The position numbers and the translations under genes are program-made. Positions 1 to 6,088 of a stretch of DNA of 10,722 nucleotides are shown here, piece after piece (the stretch's first letter is position 1; each line of letters starts with the position of its first letter). The stretch is from an uncultured euryarchaeote (GTDB taxonomy: Archaea; Thermoplasmatota; Poseidoniia; Poseidoniales; Thalassarchaeaceae): the NCBI GenBank assembly GCA_937876055.1, contig CALEIW010000037.1:1-10722 (forward strand), given 5' to 3'. The notes under the pieces are model-generated. The model saw only the letters and a program-made list of their open reading frames with translations, had not been told where the DNA came from and did not search any database.

Positions 1-5
1 CCTCA
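1..5 (-). promoter_or_regulatory. Partial Shine-Dalgarno for the next operon gene (expected uS3)
   Basis: The minus strand reads TGAGG at the window edge, joining the uL22 stop codon to the start of a GAGG-type Shine-Dalgarno. The same stop/SD overlap precedes uL22, uS19 and uL2 here. In archaeal operons uS3 normally follows uL22, so the operon very probably continues to the left. The downstream gene itself is not visible. Confidence 0.5.
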
Positions 6-527
6 GAATTCGTCTTCCTCTTCTTCATCGCCGAAGTGTTCGAGGAAAATCTCGAGATTCACTTGGTAGTGGTTCTTGGGTGTAGCACGCCCGCGTGCGC
101 GAGGCTTCCAACCAGTGTGTACTTGACCGCGATGTGCGGCACAGTGAGTAATCACCATGTCTTCAGCATCGATTGTATCGTAGCGCTGACGGGCATTCTC
201 CATAGCACTGTTAATCAGTTTGATGAATTCTCTTGATGCTTTGTACGGATATCGACCAGGTCCCATCTTTCCTTTTCTATGACCGGCCATGGTGTTTCCA
301 CCCTTACCCTTTCTAGATCTGCGAGTGTATGGAATTGCGACCTTCTTATCCATCACTTTCTCCAAGTATTCGATAGCATCAACTGCATTCATTCCTCGAA
401 TGAACTTAGCAATTTGGTAGCAGTGCTTGTGATGGATGTCTAGGTTTACTGCACGTGCAGTTGCTAGATTCGACCCCTCAAGCAATTGAGTGTATCCGGA
501 TTGTGGCTTACCTGAAATTCGACTCAT
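3..527 (-). CDS. rpl22: 50S ribosomal protein L22 (uL22)
   Basis: This is a structural protein of the large ribosomal subunit. In the uL22 family it binds 23S rRNA and its long beta-hairpin lines the peptide exit tunnel. The 174 residues carry the archaeal/eukaryotic signature: a KHCYQIAKFIRGM helix (34-46), the basic GRYPYKASREF segment (91-101) and the conserved AAHRGQVHTGWKPRARGRA stretch (130-148), followed by TPKNHYQVNLEI. A lysine/arginine/glycine-rich insert lies at 69-92 and the C-terminus is an acidic tail (GDEEEEDEF), longer than in many archaeal homologs. The ATG is preceded by GAGGTGA, which overlaps the uS19 stop codon, so translation is probably coupled. The stop codon TGA is followed by GG, probably part of the next gene's ribosome binding site. 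Confidence 0.95.
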   Translation of the reverse strand: MSRISGKPQSGYTQLLEGSNLATARAVNLDIHHKHCYQIAKFIRGMNAVDAIEYLEKVMDKKVAIPYTRRSRKGKGGNTMAGHRKGKMGPGRYPYKASREFIKLINSAMENARQRYDTIDAEDMVITHCAAHRGQVHTGWKPRARGRATPKNHYQVNLEIFLEHFGDEEEEDEF

Positions 528-538
528 TCTTTTTCACC

Positions 539-1039
539 TCACTTCAATGCCACGTGCTTACTTGATCGAGTAGCACCTACACCAGGACCAGTGTGCGTTA
601 CTGATCTGCGGGTTGGAGCAAACTCGCCCAAGGCGTGCCCTATCATTTCTGGAATCAGTTCGACCTTGACGAAGTCGCGGCCATTGTGTACACCGATTGT
701 TGTACCGACCATCTCTGGTAATACGTACATACTTCGGCAGTGTGTCTTAATCATCTTGGAGCCACCATTTGCACGAATCTTCTCTAGTAATTTCTCTGCT
801 TCTTCAGAAAGACCACGAGATAGTGACCTCTTGGCGCGAGAAGGCATCAATGTAGCGATACAAGGTGCTTCTGGATTATCTTCTGGAGGATAAAGTGGAA
901 GTGCAGTCAACTCCTCGATGGTTAATCCACGCCAAAGGAACTCTTTCTTGCGTCGCTCAGCAATCGTCGAGCGGCGCTTTCGAGCCTGACGTCGGGCAGT
1001 CTTAGGTGAGCGGAACATCTTCTTTGATTTACGTGCCAT
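539..1039 (-). CDS. rps19: 30S ribosomal protein S19 (uS19, eukaryotic S15 type)
   Basis: This is a small-subunit head protein, placed by family knowledge near the A-site finger and the decoding region. The 166 residues have the archaeal/eukaryotic form. A basic N-terminus (1-32) is followed by EFLWRGLTIEELTALPL (33-49), which resembles the RG-x(2,3)-L-x-x-L segment of eukaryotic S15. Then come the conserved KTHCRSMYVLPEMVG (98-112), VHNGRDFVKVELIPEMIGHA (117-136) and the C-terminal HTGPGVGATRSSKHVALK (149-166). It is somewhat longer than typical archaeal S19, mainly through the basic N-terminus and a loop at about 50-80. The start codon follows GAGGTG, which overlaps the uL2 stop. It is the fifth gene visible in the operon. 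Confidence 0.95.
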   Translation of the reverse strand: MARKSKKMFRSPKTARRQARKRRSTIAERRKKEFLWRGLTIEELTALPLYPPEDNPEAPCIATLMPSRAKRSLSRGLSEEAEKLLEKIRANGGSKMIKTHCRSMYVLPEMVGTTIGVHNGRDFVKVELIPEMIGHALGEFAPTRRSVTHTGPGVGATRSSKHVALK

Positions 1040-1049
1040 ATCTCACACC

Positions 1050-1766
1050 TCATTGCTCCCTTGTCCTACCACGTCCGGTTCGGCGTGGAGCGATGTTTCC
1101 TACCTTCTGACCAGGTGGTGCATTACGGCCAACTGAGTTAGGTCCGTGAACCGCCTGGTGGTTTCCACCACCGTGTGGGTGATCGACTGGATTCATTGCA
1201 ACACCACTGACTGTTGGGTAGAGCTTTCCTCGAGCCTTTTGACGGTAGTGAGCAGCACCAGCCTTCATCAGTGGCTTATCGGTTCGTCCGTGTCCACCTA
1301 GTACTCCAATAGTAGCACGGCAAGATGCTGGAAGATCTTTCAGAGAGCCACTAGGCATTCTGATTCTCACGTTGTCGCCCATTCTGGTTTCCAATACTGC
1401 AGAGTTACCACCAGAGCGAGCGAACTTACCGCCATCTCCTGGGCGTGATTCAACATTACAGATTGGAGTGCCCTCAGGGATCTCTGAGAGTTTGGTTACA
1501 TTGCCTGGTCGCAAGCTCACATTGTCTCCGAAGGCCAATTCCTGTCCAACTGAAACACCTTCTGGTGCTGCGATATGAGCTGTTGTTCCATCTTCGAACT
1601 TGACGCGAGCAAGAGGGGCAGTATGAGCCGCACTGTGAACTAGGTCAGTTACCTCGCCCATTTTCTCGCTTACGCGTGGGATACGGTTGGCTGCAGGGAA
1701 CTTGTGACTTGATACCCGATTCTTTGGACTTGAACCGCGGCGTTGTGAACGTGTTCGCTTACCCAT
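1050..1766 (-). CDS. rpl2: 50S ribosomal protein L2 (uL2)
   Basis: This primary 23S rRNA-binding protein is needed for subunit joining and for the peptidyl transferase centre. The 238 residues match the usual archaeal length of about 240. Visible landmarks are the basic N-terminus, the SH3-like core with VESRPGDGGKFARSGGNSA (105-123) and VRIRMPSGSLKDLP (133-146), and the near-invariant VSGVAMNPVDHPHGGG (186-201) with its D195-H-P-H motif. The arginine-rich C-terminus (IAPRRTGRGRTREQ) is also family-typical. The ATG lies a few bases after GAGGTGA, next to the uL23 stop. No key residue looks missing. Confidence 0.97.
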   Translation of the reverse strand: MGKRTRSQRRGSSPKNRVSSHKFPAANRIPRVSEKMGEVTDLVHSAAHTAPLARVKFEDGTTAHIAAPEGVSVGQELAFGDNVSLRPGNVTKLSEIPEGTPICNVESRPGDGGKFARSGGNSAVLETRMGDNVRIRMPSGSLKDLPASCRATIGVLGGHGRTDKPLMKAGAAHYRQKARGKLYPTVSGVAMNPVDHPHGGGNHQAVHGPNSVGRNAPPGQKVGNIAPRRTGRGRTREQ

Positions 1767-1778
1767 AATATCACCTCA

Positions 1779-2069
1779 TCAGAATGCTCCTAACTTGAGC
1801 GCTGCTTCCTCCGCATCATATCCATCGGCAAGGCGCACGGATGCGTGCTTGCCTGTGACAGTAATCTTCGTGTTGACCTTAGCAACCTGAACGTCGAGTA
1901 GTTCCTCAACTGCTGCTTTGATATCGGCTTTTGTCGCTTCGCGCCTAACGATAAATTCGATTCTGTTGTTATTCTCACGAAAGCCACCTTCTTGGTCGGC
2001 AACTCGGCGAGCTTCGAGTGTCTTCTCAGTAATCCAAGGCATCTTGATAATAGCATACGGGTCTACCAT
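1779..2069 (-). CDS. rpl23: 50S ribosomal protein L23 (uL23)
   Basis: This large-subunit protein sits at the tunnel exit and by family knowledge is a docking site for the signal recognition particle. The protein is 96 residues from the chosen start MVDPYAIIKMPWITEKTLEA. It has the conserved TEKT (14-17), the RIEFIVRREATKADIKAAVE segment (36-55) and VQVAKVNTKIT (60-70). The open frame extends upstream to 2108, but that part overlaps the end of uL4 and adds 13 non-conserved residues. The ATG at 2067-2069 was preferred because GGAGTGA, spanning the uL4 stop codon, sits at the right distance as a Shine-Dalgarno. The length then matches the usual 85-95 residues. It starts 5 bp after the uL4 stop. 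Confidence 0.94.
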   Translation of the reverse strand: MVDPYAIIKMPWITEKTLEARRVADQEGGFRENNNRIEFIVRREATKADIKAAVEELLDVQVAKVNTKITVTGKHASVRLADGYDAEEAALKLGAF

Positions 2070-2074
2070 GTCAA

Positions 2075-2953
2075 TCACTCCAGTGCTCCTATTGCATCCT
2101 TGGTCCAAACTGTGAGACGGCCTGCATCGCCACCGGGTGCTAAATCCTCAGCGCTGAGGTCCTTTGCAGCGACAACATCGACTCCAGGAACGTTGCGAGC
2201 AGCCTTAGCTAAGCCGTCAGACTGAGCGACAACCAATAGAATACTCTTCGGAGTCCTGTACTTTCGGCCCCGCATTGTTCCCTTACCTGCTCGAATATTG
2301 CGGCCTGTTCGAGCACGATCTAGATCTTCACCTAGTCCAAGACCTTCCATCATGGCGACAAACTTACGAGTTGAATACTGTAGAGGAATTGATTCTATGG
2401 AATACTTCTCGTCTCCTTCTTCGCGACTCTCAACATATCCATCAATTACGATTGGGAATCGGACTTCGCTATCGAATTGATGACCTCGTGCTGCGACGAC
2501 TTCGGAATTAGCTGTAGCTGCAATTGCGGAATTGCGAGCGTTTGTATTTTCCTTGCTGTTAATCTTCTGAGACCAGTCCTTTGCGACCATAGGGCCGTGA
2601 GCTCTTCGACCACCACGTGTGTGAGGGTTCTGAGCAGCAGTGCGCTGTCCTGCTTTTCTCATAATTCGAGAGACACCTCGTCCCTTACCCCACCATTCAA
2701 CAGAGTGCTTCATTCCCGCTTGAGGTGCACGCTTACCATCGTGTTCTCGATGACCGTATGCTTGGCGACGGTTTGCCCGACTAGCCAAAACTGACCTTCG
2801 AATTAGATCTTCACGAATTTCCGAACTGAATACAGAAGGTAGAGTTACGGATTTGCCATCCTTTGCCTCGACTTCGTACATCTCAGCCAGTAGACCTGCG
2901 TCCATTTCTTCTTGCTCTACGGTGTTTACCAGATTGTATGATTTTGTCTTCAT
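2075..2953 (-). CDS. rpl4: 50S ribosomal protein L4 (uL4, eukaryotic L4 type)
   Basis: This large-subunit protein has a loop that reaches the exit tunnel. It is 292 residues from the chosen start MKTKSYNLVNTVEQEE. The diagnostic RAGKGTMRGRKYR motif is at 221-233. The tunnel loop is recognisable upstream by basic segments such as GKGRGVSRIMRKAGQRTAAQ and the HTRGGRRAHGP stretch. A longer frame begins at 2989, but it would run 32 bases into uL3. The ATG at 2951-2953 follows GGAG of the uL3 C-terminal codons by about 10 bases and lies 4 bp after the uL3 stop, so I prefer it. Length is slightly above the usual archaeal value of about 255. In bacteria L4 autoregulates this operon; nothing in the protein shows whether the archaeal one does. 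Confidence 0.94.
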   Translation of the reverse strand: MKTKSYNLVNTVEQEEMDAGLLAEMYEVEAKDGKSVTLPSVFSSEIREDLIRRSVLASRANRRQAYGHREHDGKRAPQAGMKHSVEWWGKGRGVSRIMRKAGQRTAAQNPHTRGGRRAHGPMVAKDWSQKINSKENTNARNSAIAATANSEVVAARGHQFDSEVRFPIVIDGYVESREEGDEKYSIESIPLQYSTRKFVAMMEGLGLGEDLDRARTGRNIRAGKGTMRGRKYRTPKSILLVVAQSDGLAKAARNVPGVDVVAAKDLSAEDLAPGGDAGRLTVWTKDAIGALE

Positions 2954-2957
2954 ATTA

Positions 2958-4034
2958 TCACACTCCCTGCTTGCTCGAAGTACTGACATAGGTCAGGTCC
3001 ACTTCATGCAGTTTTGAATTGGGGCGAACAGCGTCACGGAAGCGCAGAAGGCGCTTTGCTGGACCTGGTAAACTACCCTGGATTATCATGTAAGGATTGG
3101 TGACTTCTCCGTAGTGTAGGAAGCCACCAGCTGGAGTCACATCTGACTCGTCTGGATTTGATATTCGGAGTACGCGCTTGTTCAATTCTGTACGCTGATG
3201 ATACCCCATCTGACCTGCTTGACGGATTGTCTTGCGGACGTAACCGGTACCGAAGTCACCCATGTTTCCGATTTGACGGCGCTTCTTTGAGTTCTTGTGG
3301 CTCAGTAGCTTGACTCCGAATCTCTTGACAACACCTTGGAAACCCTTACCCTTGGTGATTCCAACAACGTCGATCTCTTGGCCAGAATCGTAAACATCAG
3401 CAACGGTAATTTCTCCGCCTAATCGCTCCTTAGCCCATTCGAGCTTTGCAGCGTTATCTCCACCAACTAAACCAACTTCCATGATTTCTGGAGTCTTGGA
3501 TGGTACGCTCTTTACTAGAGCAGGTTGAGTTGAAACTATGATGCGCACATCACAAAGAGATGCGTTGGAAAGTGCTTCGAATGCATCTTCATTGGTTTGC
3601 ACATCTCTTAGAGGAATTCGACCAGCACGCTTCGAAGGCTTTCGTCCTTCTTCAGCATCGCGCTCTCCGCGAGTCTGGTTAGCGAAGCGAGGGTGAAGGC
3701 CAGTTGGACCTTCATCGGAATTAGCCCAAGCTTCTCCTGCGGTTTGCATACCGTAAGGAGTCATATGGTAGCCACGAACGGCTAGAACTTTCATCGGAGG
3801 AACCTCAACAACAGTAACTGCCTTTCGAACCTCTTGACCGGCTGAAGTAGAGTTGGGGTTTGTGTCTCTCATCAAGACGTGAGTCATTCCGGCTTTCCAT
3901 CCTGCGAATCCCTGAACTCGAATCTCAGTTGCATCGCTTTCAGGCCAAGAAGTAATCCTTCCATAAGGTCGGATCGCCCTCTTGCGAGGGCTAAAGCCCA
4001 TGCTGCCCCTCTTGGGGTTATGTCGGTCTGCCAT
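2958..4034 (-). CDS. rpl3: 50S ribosomal protein L3 (uL3)
   Basis: This protein initiates large-subunit assembly and contacts the peptidyl transferase centre. The 358 residues are of archaeal/eukaryotic length, far longer than bacterial L3. Landmarks are the N-terminal NPKRGSMGFSPRKRA (6-20), GFAGWKAGMTHV (42-53), TKGKGFQGVVKRFG (227-240), the QAGQMGYHQRTELNKRVL segment (272-289), GGFLHYGEV (303-311) and GSLPGPAKRL (320-329). The ATG at 4032-4034 is preceded by GGAGGA with a 7-base spacer, the strongest ribosome binding site in the window and different from the GAGGTGA used by several downstream genes. It is the first gene of the visible operon and has a long, potentially structured leader, described separately. 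Confidence 0.97.
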   Translation of the reverse strand: MADRHNPKRGSMGFSPRKRAIRPYGRITSWPESDATEIRVQGFAGWKAGMTHVLMRDTNPNSTSAGQEVRKAVTVVEVPPMKVLAVRGYHMTPYGMQTAGEAWANSDEGPTGLHPRFANQTRGERDAEEGRKPSKRAGRIPLRDVQTNEDAFEALSNASLCDVRIIVSTQPALVKSVPSKTPEIMEVGLVGGDNAAKLEWAKERLGGEITVADVYDSGQEIDVVGITKGKGFQGVVKRFGVKLLSHKNSKKRRQIGNMGDFGTGYVRKTIRQAGQMGYHQRTELNKRVLRISNPDESDVTPAGGFLHYGEVTNPYMIIQGSLPGPAKRLLRFRDAVRPNSKLHEVDLTYVSTSSKQGV

Positions 4035-4204
4035 TTGTATGTCCTCCAGTATTTACCGGAAAGTTTGCCGCCGAAGCGGATTCGAACCGGGCCACCACGT
4101 TAGGGAGGAACCGTGACACCGAAAGCCGATTTCCGAGTGGAATTCGGATTTCCGGGATATTAGTACAGAGCCCTGTGGTGTCTGGTGCCTCACGTAGTGA
4201 GCGG
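4035..4204 (-). promoter_or_regulatory. Long, potentially structured 5' leader of the ribosomal protein operon
   Basis: This gene-free stretch precedes uL3 on the minus strand. Read in that direction it holds several short perfect inverted repeats: CTCAC/GTGAG with a 3-base loop (4189-4201), ACAG/CTGT (4165-4176), TCCGA/TCGGA with a 7-base loop (4132-4148), CACG/CGTG with a 12-base loop (4096-4115), and CCGC-TTCG-GCGG (4068-4079), a 4-bp stem capped by the very stable UUCG tetraloop. The 12-base loop contains TCCTCC (4104-4109), an exact complement of the uL3 Shine-Dalgarno GGAGGA (4042-4047). If transcription starts near 4200, the leader is about 165 bases. That it folds or regulates is inference. 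A GGTTCGAATCC string resembles a tRNA T-arm, but no tRNA could be folded. Confidence 0.4.
4042..4047 (-). promoter_or_regulatory. Shine-Dalgarno of uL3
   Basis: GGAGGA on the minus strand lies 7 bases before the uL3 ATG. It fixes the start codon and is the longest match to the anti-Shine-Dalgarno of archaeal 16S rRNA seen in this window. Confidence 0.85.
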
Positions 4205-4220
4205 CCTTGCGACTTCCATA

Positions 4221-4230
4221 CCCTATATGA
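4221..4230 (-). promoter_or_regulatory. Candidate TATA box for the ribosomal protein operon
   Basis: The minus strand reads TCATATAGGG, an AT-rich core in a GC-mixed region. Archaeal transcription usually starts about 25 bases downstream, which would be near 4200. An alternative AT-rich element, AATTTTTCAATA, lies about 15-20 bases farther upstream. No transcription start data can be read from the sequence, so this is a position-based guess. Confidence 0.35.
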
Positions 4231-4253
4231 ACGAATCGGGTATTGAAAAATTC

Positions 4254-4268
4254 CACCCCTATGGGGTG
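4254..4268. repeat. Perfect dyad CACCCC-TAT-GGGGTG in the divergent promoter region
   Basis: This is a perfect 6-bp inverted repeat with a 3-base spacer. It lies between the candidate TATA boxes of the ribosomal operon (minus) and the helicase gene (plus). Because it sits upstream of both promoters and is not followed by a T-tract in either direction, an operator is more plausible than a terminator. Its form (arms around TAT/ATA) resembles the dyad at 9004-9020, although the arm sequences differ. Confidence 0.4.
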
Positions 4269-4291
4269 TAAGTGAAAGAGGGGGGGTAGTG

Positions 4292-4301
4292 TAAGTATTT
4301 T
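4292..4301 (+). promoter_or_regulatory. Candidate TATA box for the helicase gene (leaderless transcript likely)
   Basis: TAAGTATTTT is the AT-rich element nearest the helicase start. It is centred about 32 bases before the ATG, so transcription would begin at or very near the start codon. No Shine-Dalgarno precedes the ATG (the bases there are CGGGGCCC), which fits a leaderless mRNA. A perfect CCCCG/CGGGG inverted repeat (4311-4325) lies between this element and the ATG. Confidence 0.35.
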
Positions 4302-4328
4302 GAACCCTGACCCCGAAACACGGGGCCC

Positions 4329-6086
4329 ATGAGCACTGGCCTTCACCACAACGGACTCCAAGATGGAGTTGTTGAGGCTAGGGCCTATCAACTGGAAGCA
4401 GTGGATGTTGCATTGTCTAGTTCGACCCTACTTGTCTTACCCACTGCGGCGGGAAAAACGGCTGTTGCTTGGATGGCCATGGCCGAGATGCTAGAGAGAA
4501 CAAATGGGTGGGCATTGATGATTGCTCCTACTGCGGCTCTAGTCAAACAACACTTAGACGATTTAGAATTAGTATTTGACAAGGATTTGACCAAACCGAT
4601 TTCGATGAGCGGAGCAATCCCACCAACCAAAAGAGAAGGGATGTGGAATAGGGGTAGATTGGTAGTTTCTACTCCGCAGGTAGTTCGCAACGATGTAAAT
4701 AGAGGATTGCTCGATCTCTCTGATTGTTGTTTGTTAATCATCGATGAGGCGCATCACTCAACGGGAGAGCGAGCAGAGGCACAGGTAGCTGACCTATACC
4801 TAGAGTTCGCAAATGAGCCATTGATTCTCGGAATGACCGCTAGCCCCGGCTCGAATACTGAAAAGGTCGAAGAAATATGTAATAGGCTCGGAGTAGCCCG
4901 TATTCACCTACGCACATCAGAAGATAATATGCTTTCAGAACACTTAGCGAATCTCGATATTGAAGAATTGAAAGTGAGAGTGCCTAATGAGATTCGCGAG
5001 TTAGCAGAACCCTTAGTTCGATGGCAGGAATCCATTGTCGAAAGGGAAAGAAGATTGGGTAGGTATGTGATGCCTGGTGCAGTAACTCATCGAGGTCTTG
5101 CCAATGCAATGGAACGAGCAAATTTAGCAGTTCGCAGAGGTCAATCAGATGCTTATGGTTCTATGAGTAGAATCGGCCTAGCCATGTCCCTCCACCACCT
5201 AATCAACCACCTTCTTTGCCAAGGATTGGCAGCAGCGAGAGAATTTCTCGACAGAAAGGAAACCGGTGAAGATGCGGGAAAGAAAAATACCCGAAATTTG
5301 CTTAGAGATTCGAGGATTAGGAGCCTTCGCGACAGCCTAGCAGAAATGCCCGAATCTCATAGTAAAGTTGGAGCGGTTAGAAGGCTGGTAAGAGAAAGAA
5401 TACGCCGTGACCCAGAATCAAGAATTATTGTCTTTGCGACCTATAGAGACACAGTCAGTGCATTGGAAACCGCTTTACTAAATCTAAAGGATGTAAGGCC
5501 GATACAATTCATCGGTCAAAGCAAACGAGGTAGCGGAACAGGTTTGACTCAAAAACAACAAGTTGAGCGAATCGAATCCTTCCGTGCAGGAGAAGGAAAT
5601 GTACTGATAGCAACTAGTGTTGGAGAAGAAGGATTGGACATACCAACCGCGGACTTGGTGATCTTCTACGAGCCGGTTGCAAGTGAGATTCGGACAATCC
5701 AAAGAAGAGGTAGAACAGGGAGACAACGCGATGGAGATGTTGTGGTATTAATCGCTGAAGATACCCGTGATGAGGGGGCACGAGCGGCGGCTCTTCGACG
5801 TGAGCAAAACATGCATCGAGCCGTTGCTAGAGTTGGACGTAAACTTGCTCGCAGTACACATGTTGATCTATCTAATTTGAGTAACTTCTCAGTTGTCGAA
5901 AATGGAAGTAAAATTTCCGCGACTGAGTTCGTTATTGCAGTTAGGAAAAAAAATCGACCCGTTCTCAAGGAAGTTGAAGAAATTACCGATCAAAACGAAT
6001 CCACTGACTCCGGGCAACTTCCACCCTCTACATTCAGACCAAGAGGTCAGACAGGGCTTGAACAATTCAACCCGGTCGAAGAGTAA
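4329..6086 (+). CDS. hef: Hef/FANCM-type superfamily 2 DNA helicase, without nuclease domain
   Basis: This is an ATP-dependent helicase/translocase of the Hef (FANCM, Mph1) family, which acts on forked and branched DNA in archaeal replication-fork repair. Visible SF2 motifs are a Q-like ARAYQLE (17-23), Walker A PTAAGKT (38-44), STPQV (114-118), DEAH (139-142), TAS (170-172), IVFATYRDT (367-375), ATSVGEEGLDIP (428-439) and QRRGRTGR (458-465). The block from FIGQ (394-397) through motif VI is strongly Hef-like. A helical insertion between the RecA lobes (about 205-340) fits the family's fork-binding domain. Many euryarchaeal Hef proteins continue into an XPF-like ERKxxxD nuclease and helix-hairpin-helix domain. 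This one stops at 585 residues after a low-complexity tail containing QTGLEQF (574-580), a PIP-box-like motif. Its stop codon is 2 bp from that of the convergent neighbour. Confidence 0.9.
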   Translation: MSTGLHHNGLQDGVVEARAYQLEAVDVALSSSTLLVLPTAAGKTAVAWMAMAEMLERTNGWALMIAPTAALVKQHLDDLELVFDKDLTKPISMSGAIPPTKREGMWNRGRLVVSTPQVVRNDVNRGLLDLSDCCLLIIDEAHHSTGERAEAQVADLYLEFANEPLILGMTASPGSNTEKVEEICNRLGVARIHLRTSEDNMLSEHLANLDIEELKVRVPNEIRELAEPLVRWQESIVERERRLGRYVMPGAVTHRGLANAMERANLAVRRGQSDAYGSMSRIGLAMSLHHLINHLLCQGLAAAREFLDRKETGEDAGKKNTRNLLRDSRIRSLRDSLAEMPESHSKVGAVRRLVRERIRRDPESRIIVFATYRDTVSALETALLNLKDVRPIQFIGQSKRGSGTGLTQKQQVERIESFRAGEGNVLIATSVGEEGLDIPTADLVIFYEPVASEIRTIQRRGRTGRQRDGDVVVLIAEDTRDEGARAAALRREQNMHRAVARVGRKLARSTHVDLSNLSNFSVVENGSKISATEFVIAVRKKNRPVLKEVEEITDQNESTDSGQLPPSTFRPRGQTGLEQFNPVEE

Positions 6087-6088
6087 AA

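Noticed and set aside
2070..2108. An upstream start for uL23 at 2108 and likewise for uL4 at 2989.
   Set aside because: Both would overlap the preceding gene and add non-conserved residues. The internal ATGs have well-placed Shine-Dalgarno sequences at the preceding stop codon and give normal lengths.
4060..4150. tRNA gene on the minus strand, suggested by GGTTCGAATCC and, farther upstream, a 5-bp stem with a 7-base loop that could read as an anticodon arm.
   Set aside because: The T-stem would have only 3 of 5 pairs (CCCGG with CCGCT). No D-arm or A-box-like sequence is present and no 7-bp acceptor partner was found, even when an intron is allowed. The 3' bases form a UUCG hairpin instead. 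A run of tRNAscan-SE in archaeal mode with intron and permuted options would settle it.
4100..4200. SRP RNA or RNase P RNA in the structured leader.
   Set aside because: The conserved helix 8 sequence of SRP RNA and the P4 (GAGGAAAGUCC / ACAGAAA) sequences of RNase P are not present.
4053..4391. A 112-codon open frame on the minus strand across the divergent promoter region.
   Set aside because: It overlaps the start of the helicase gene on the other strand, has no Shine-Dalgarno, resembles no protein family, and covers the probable promoters and leader.
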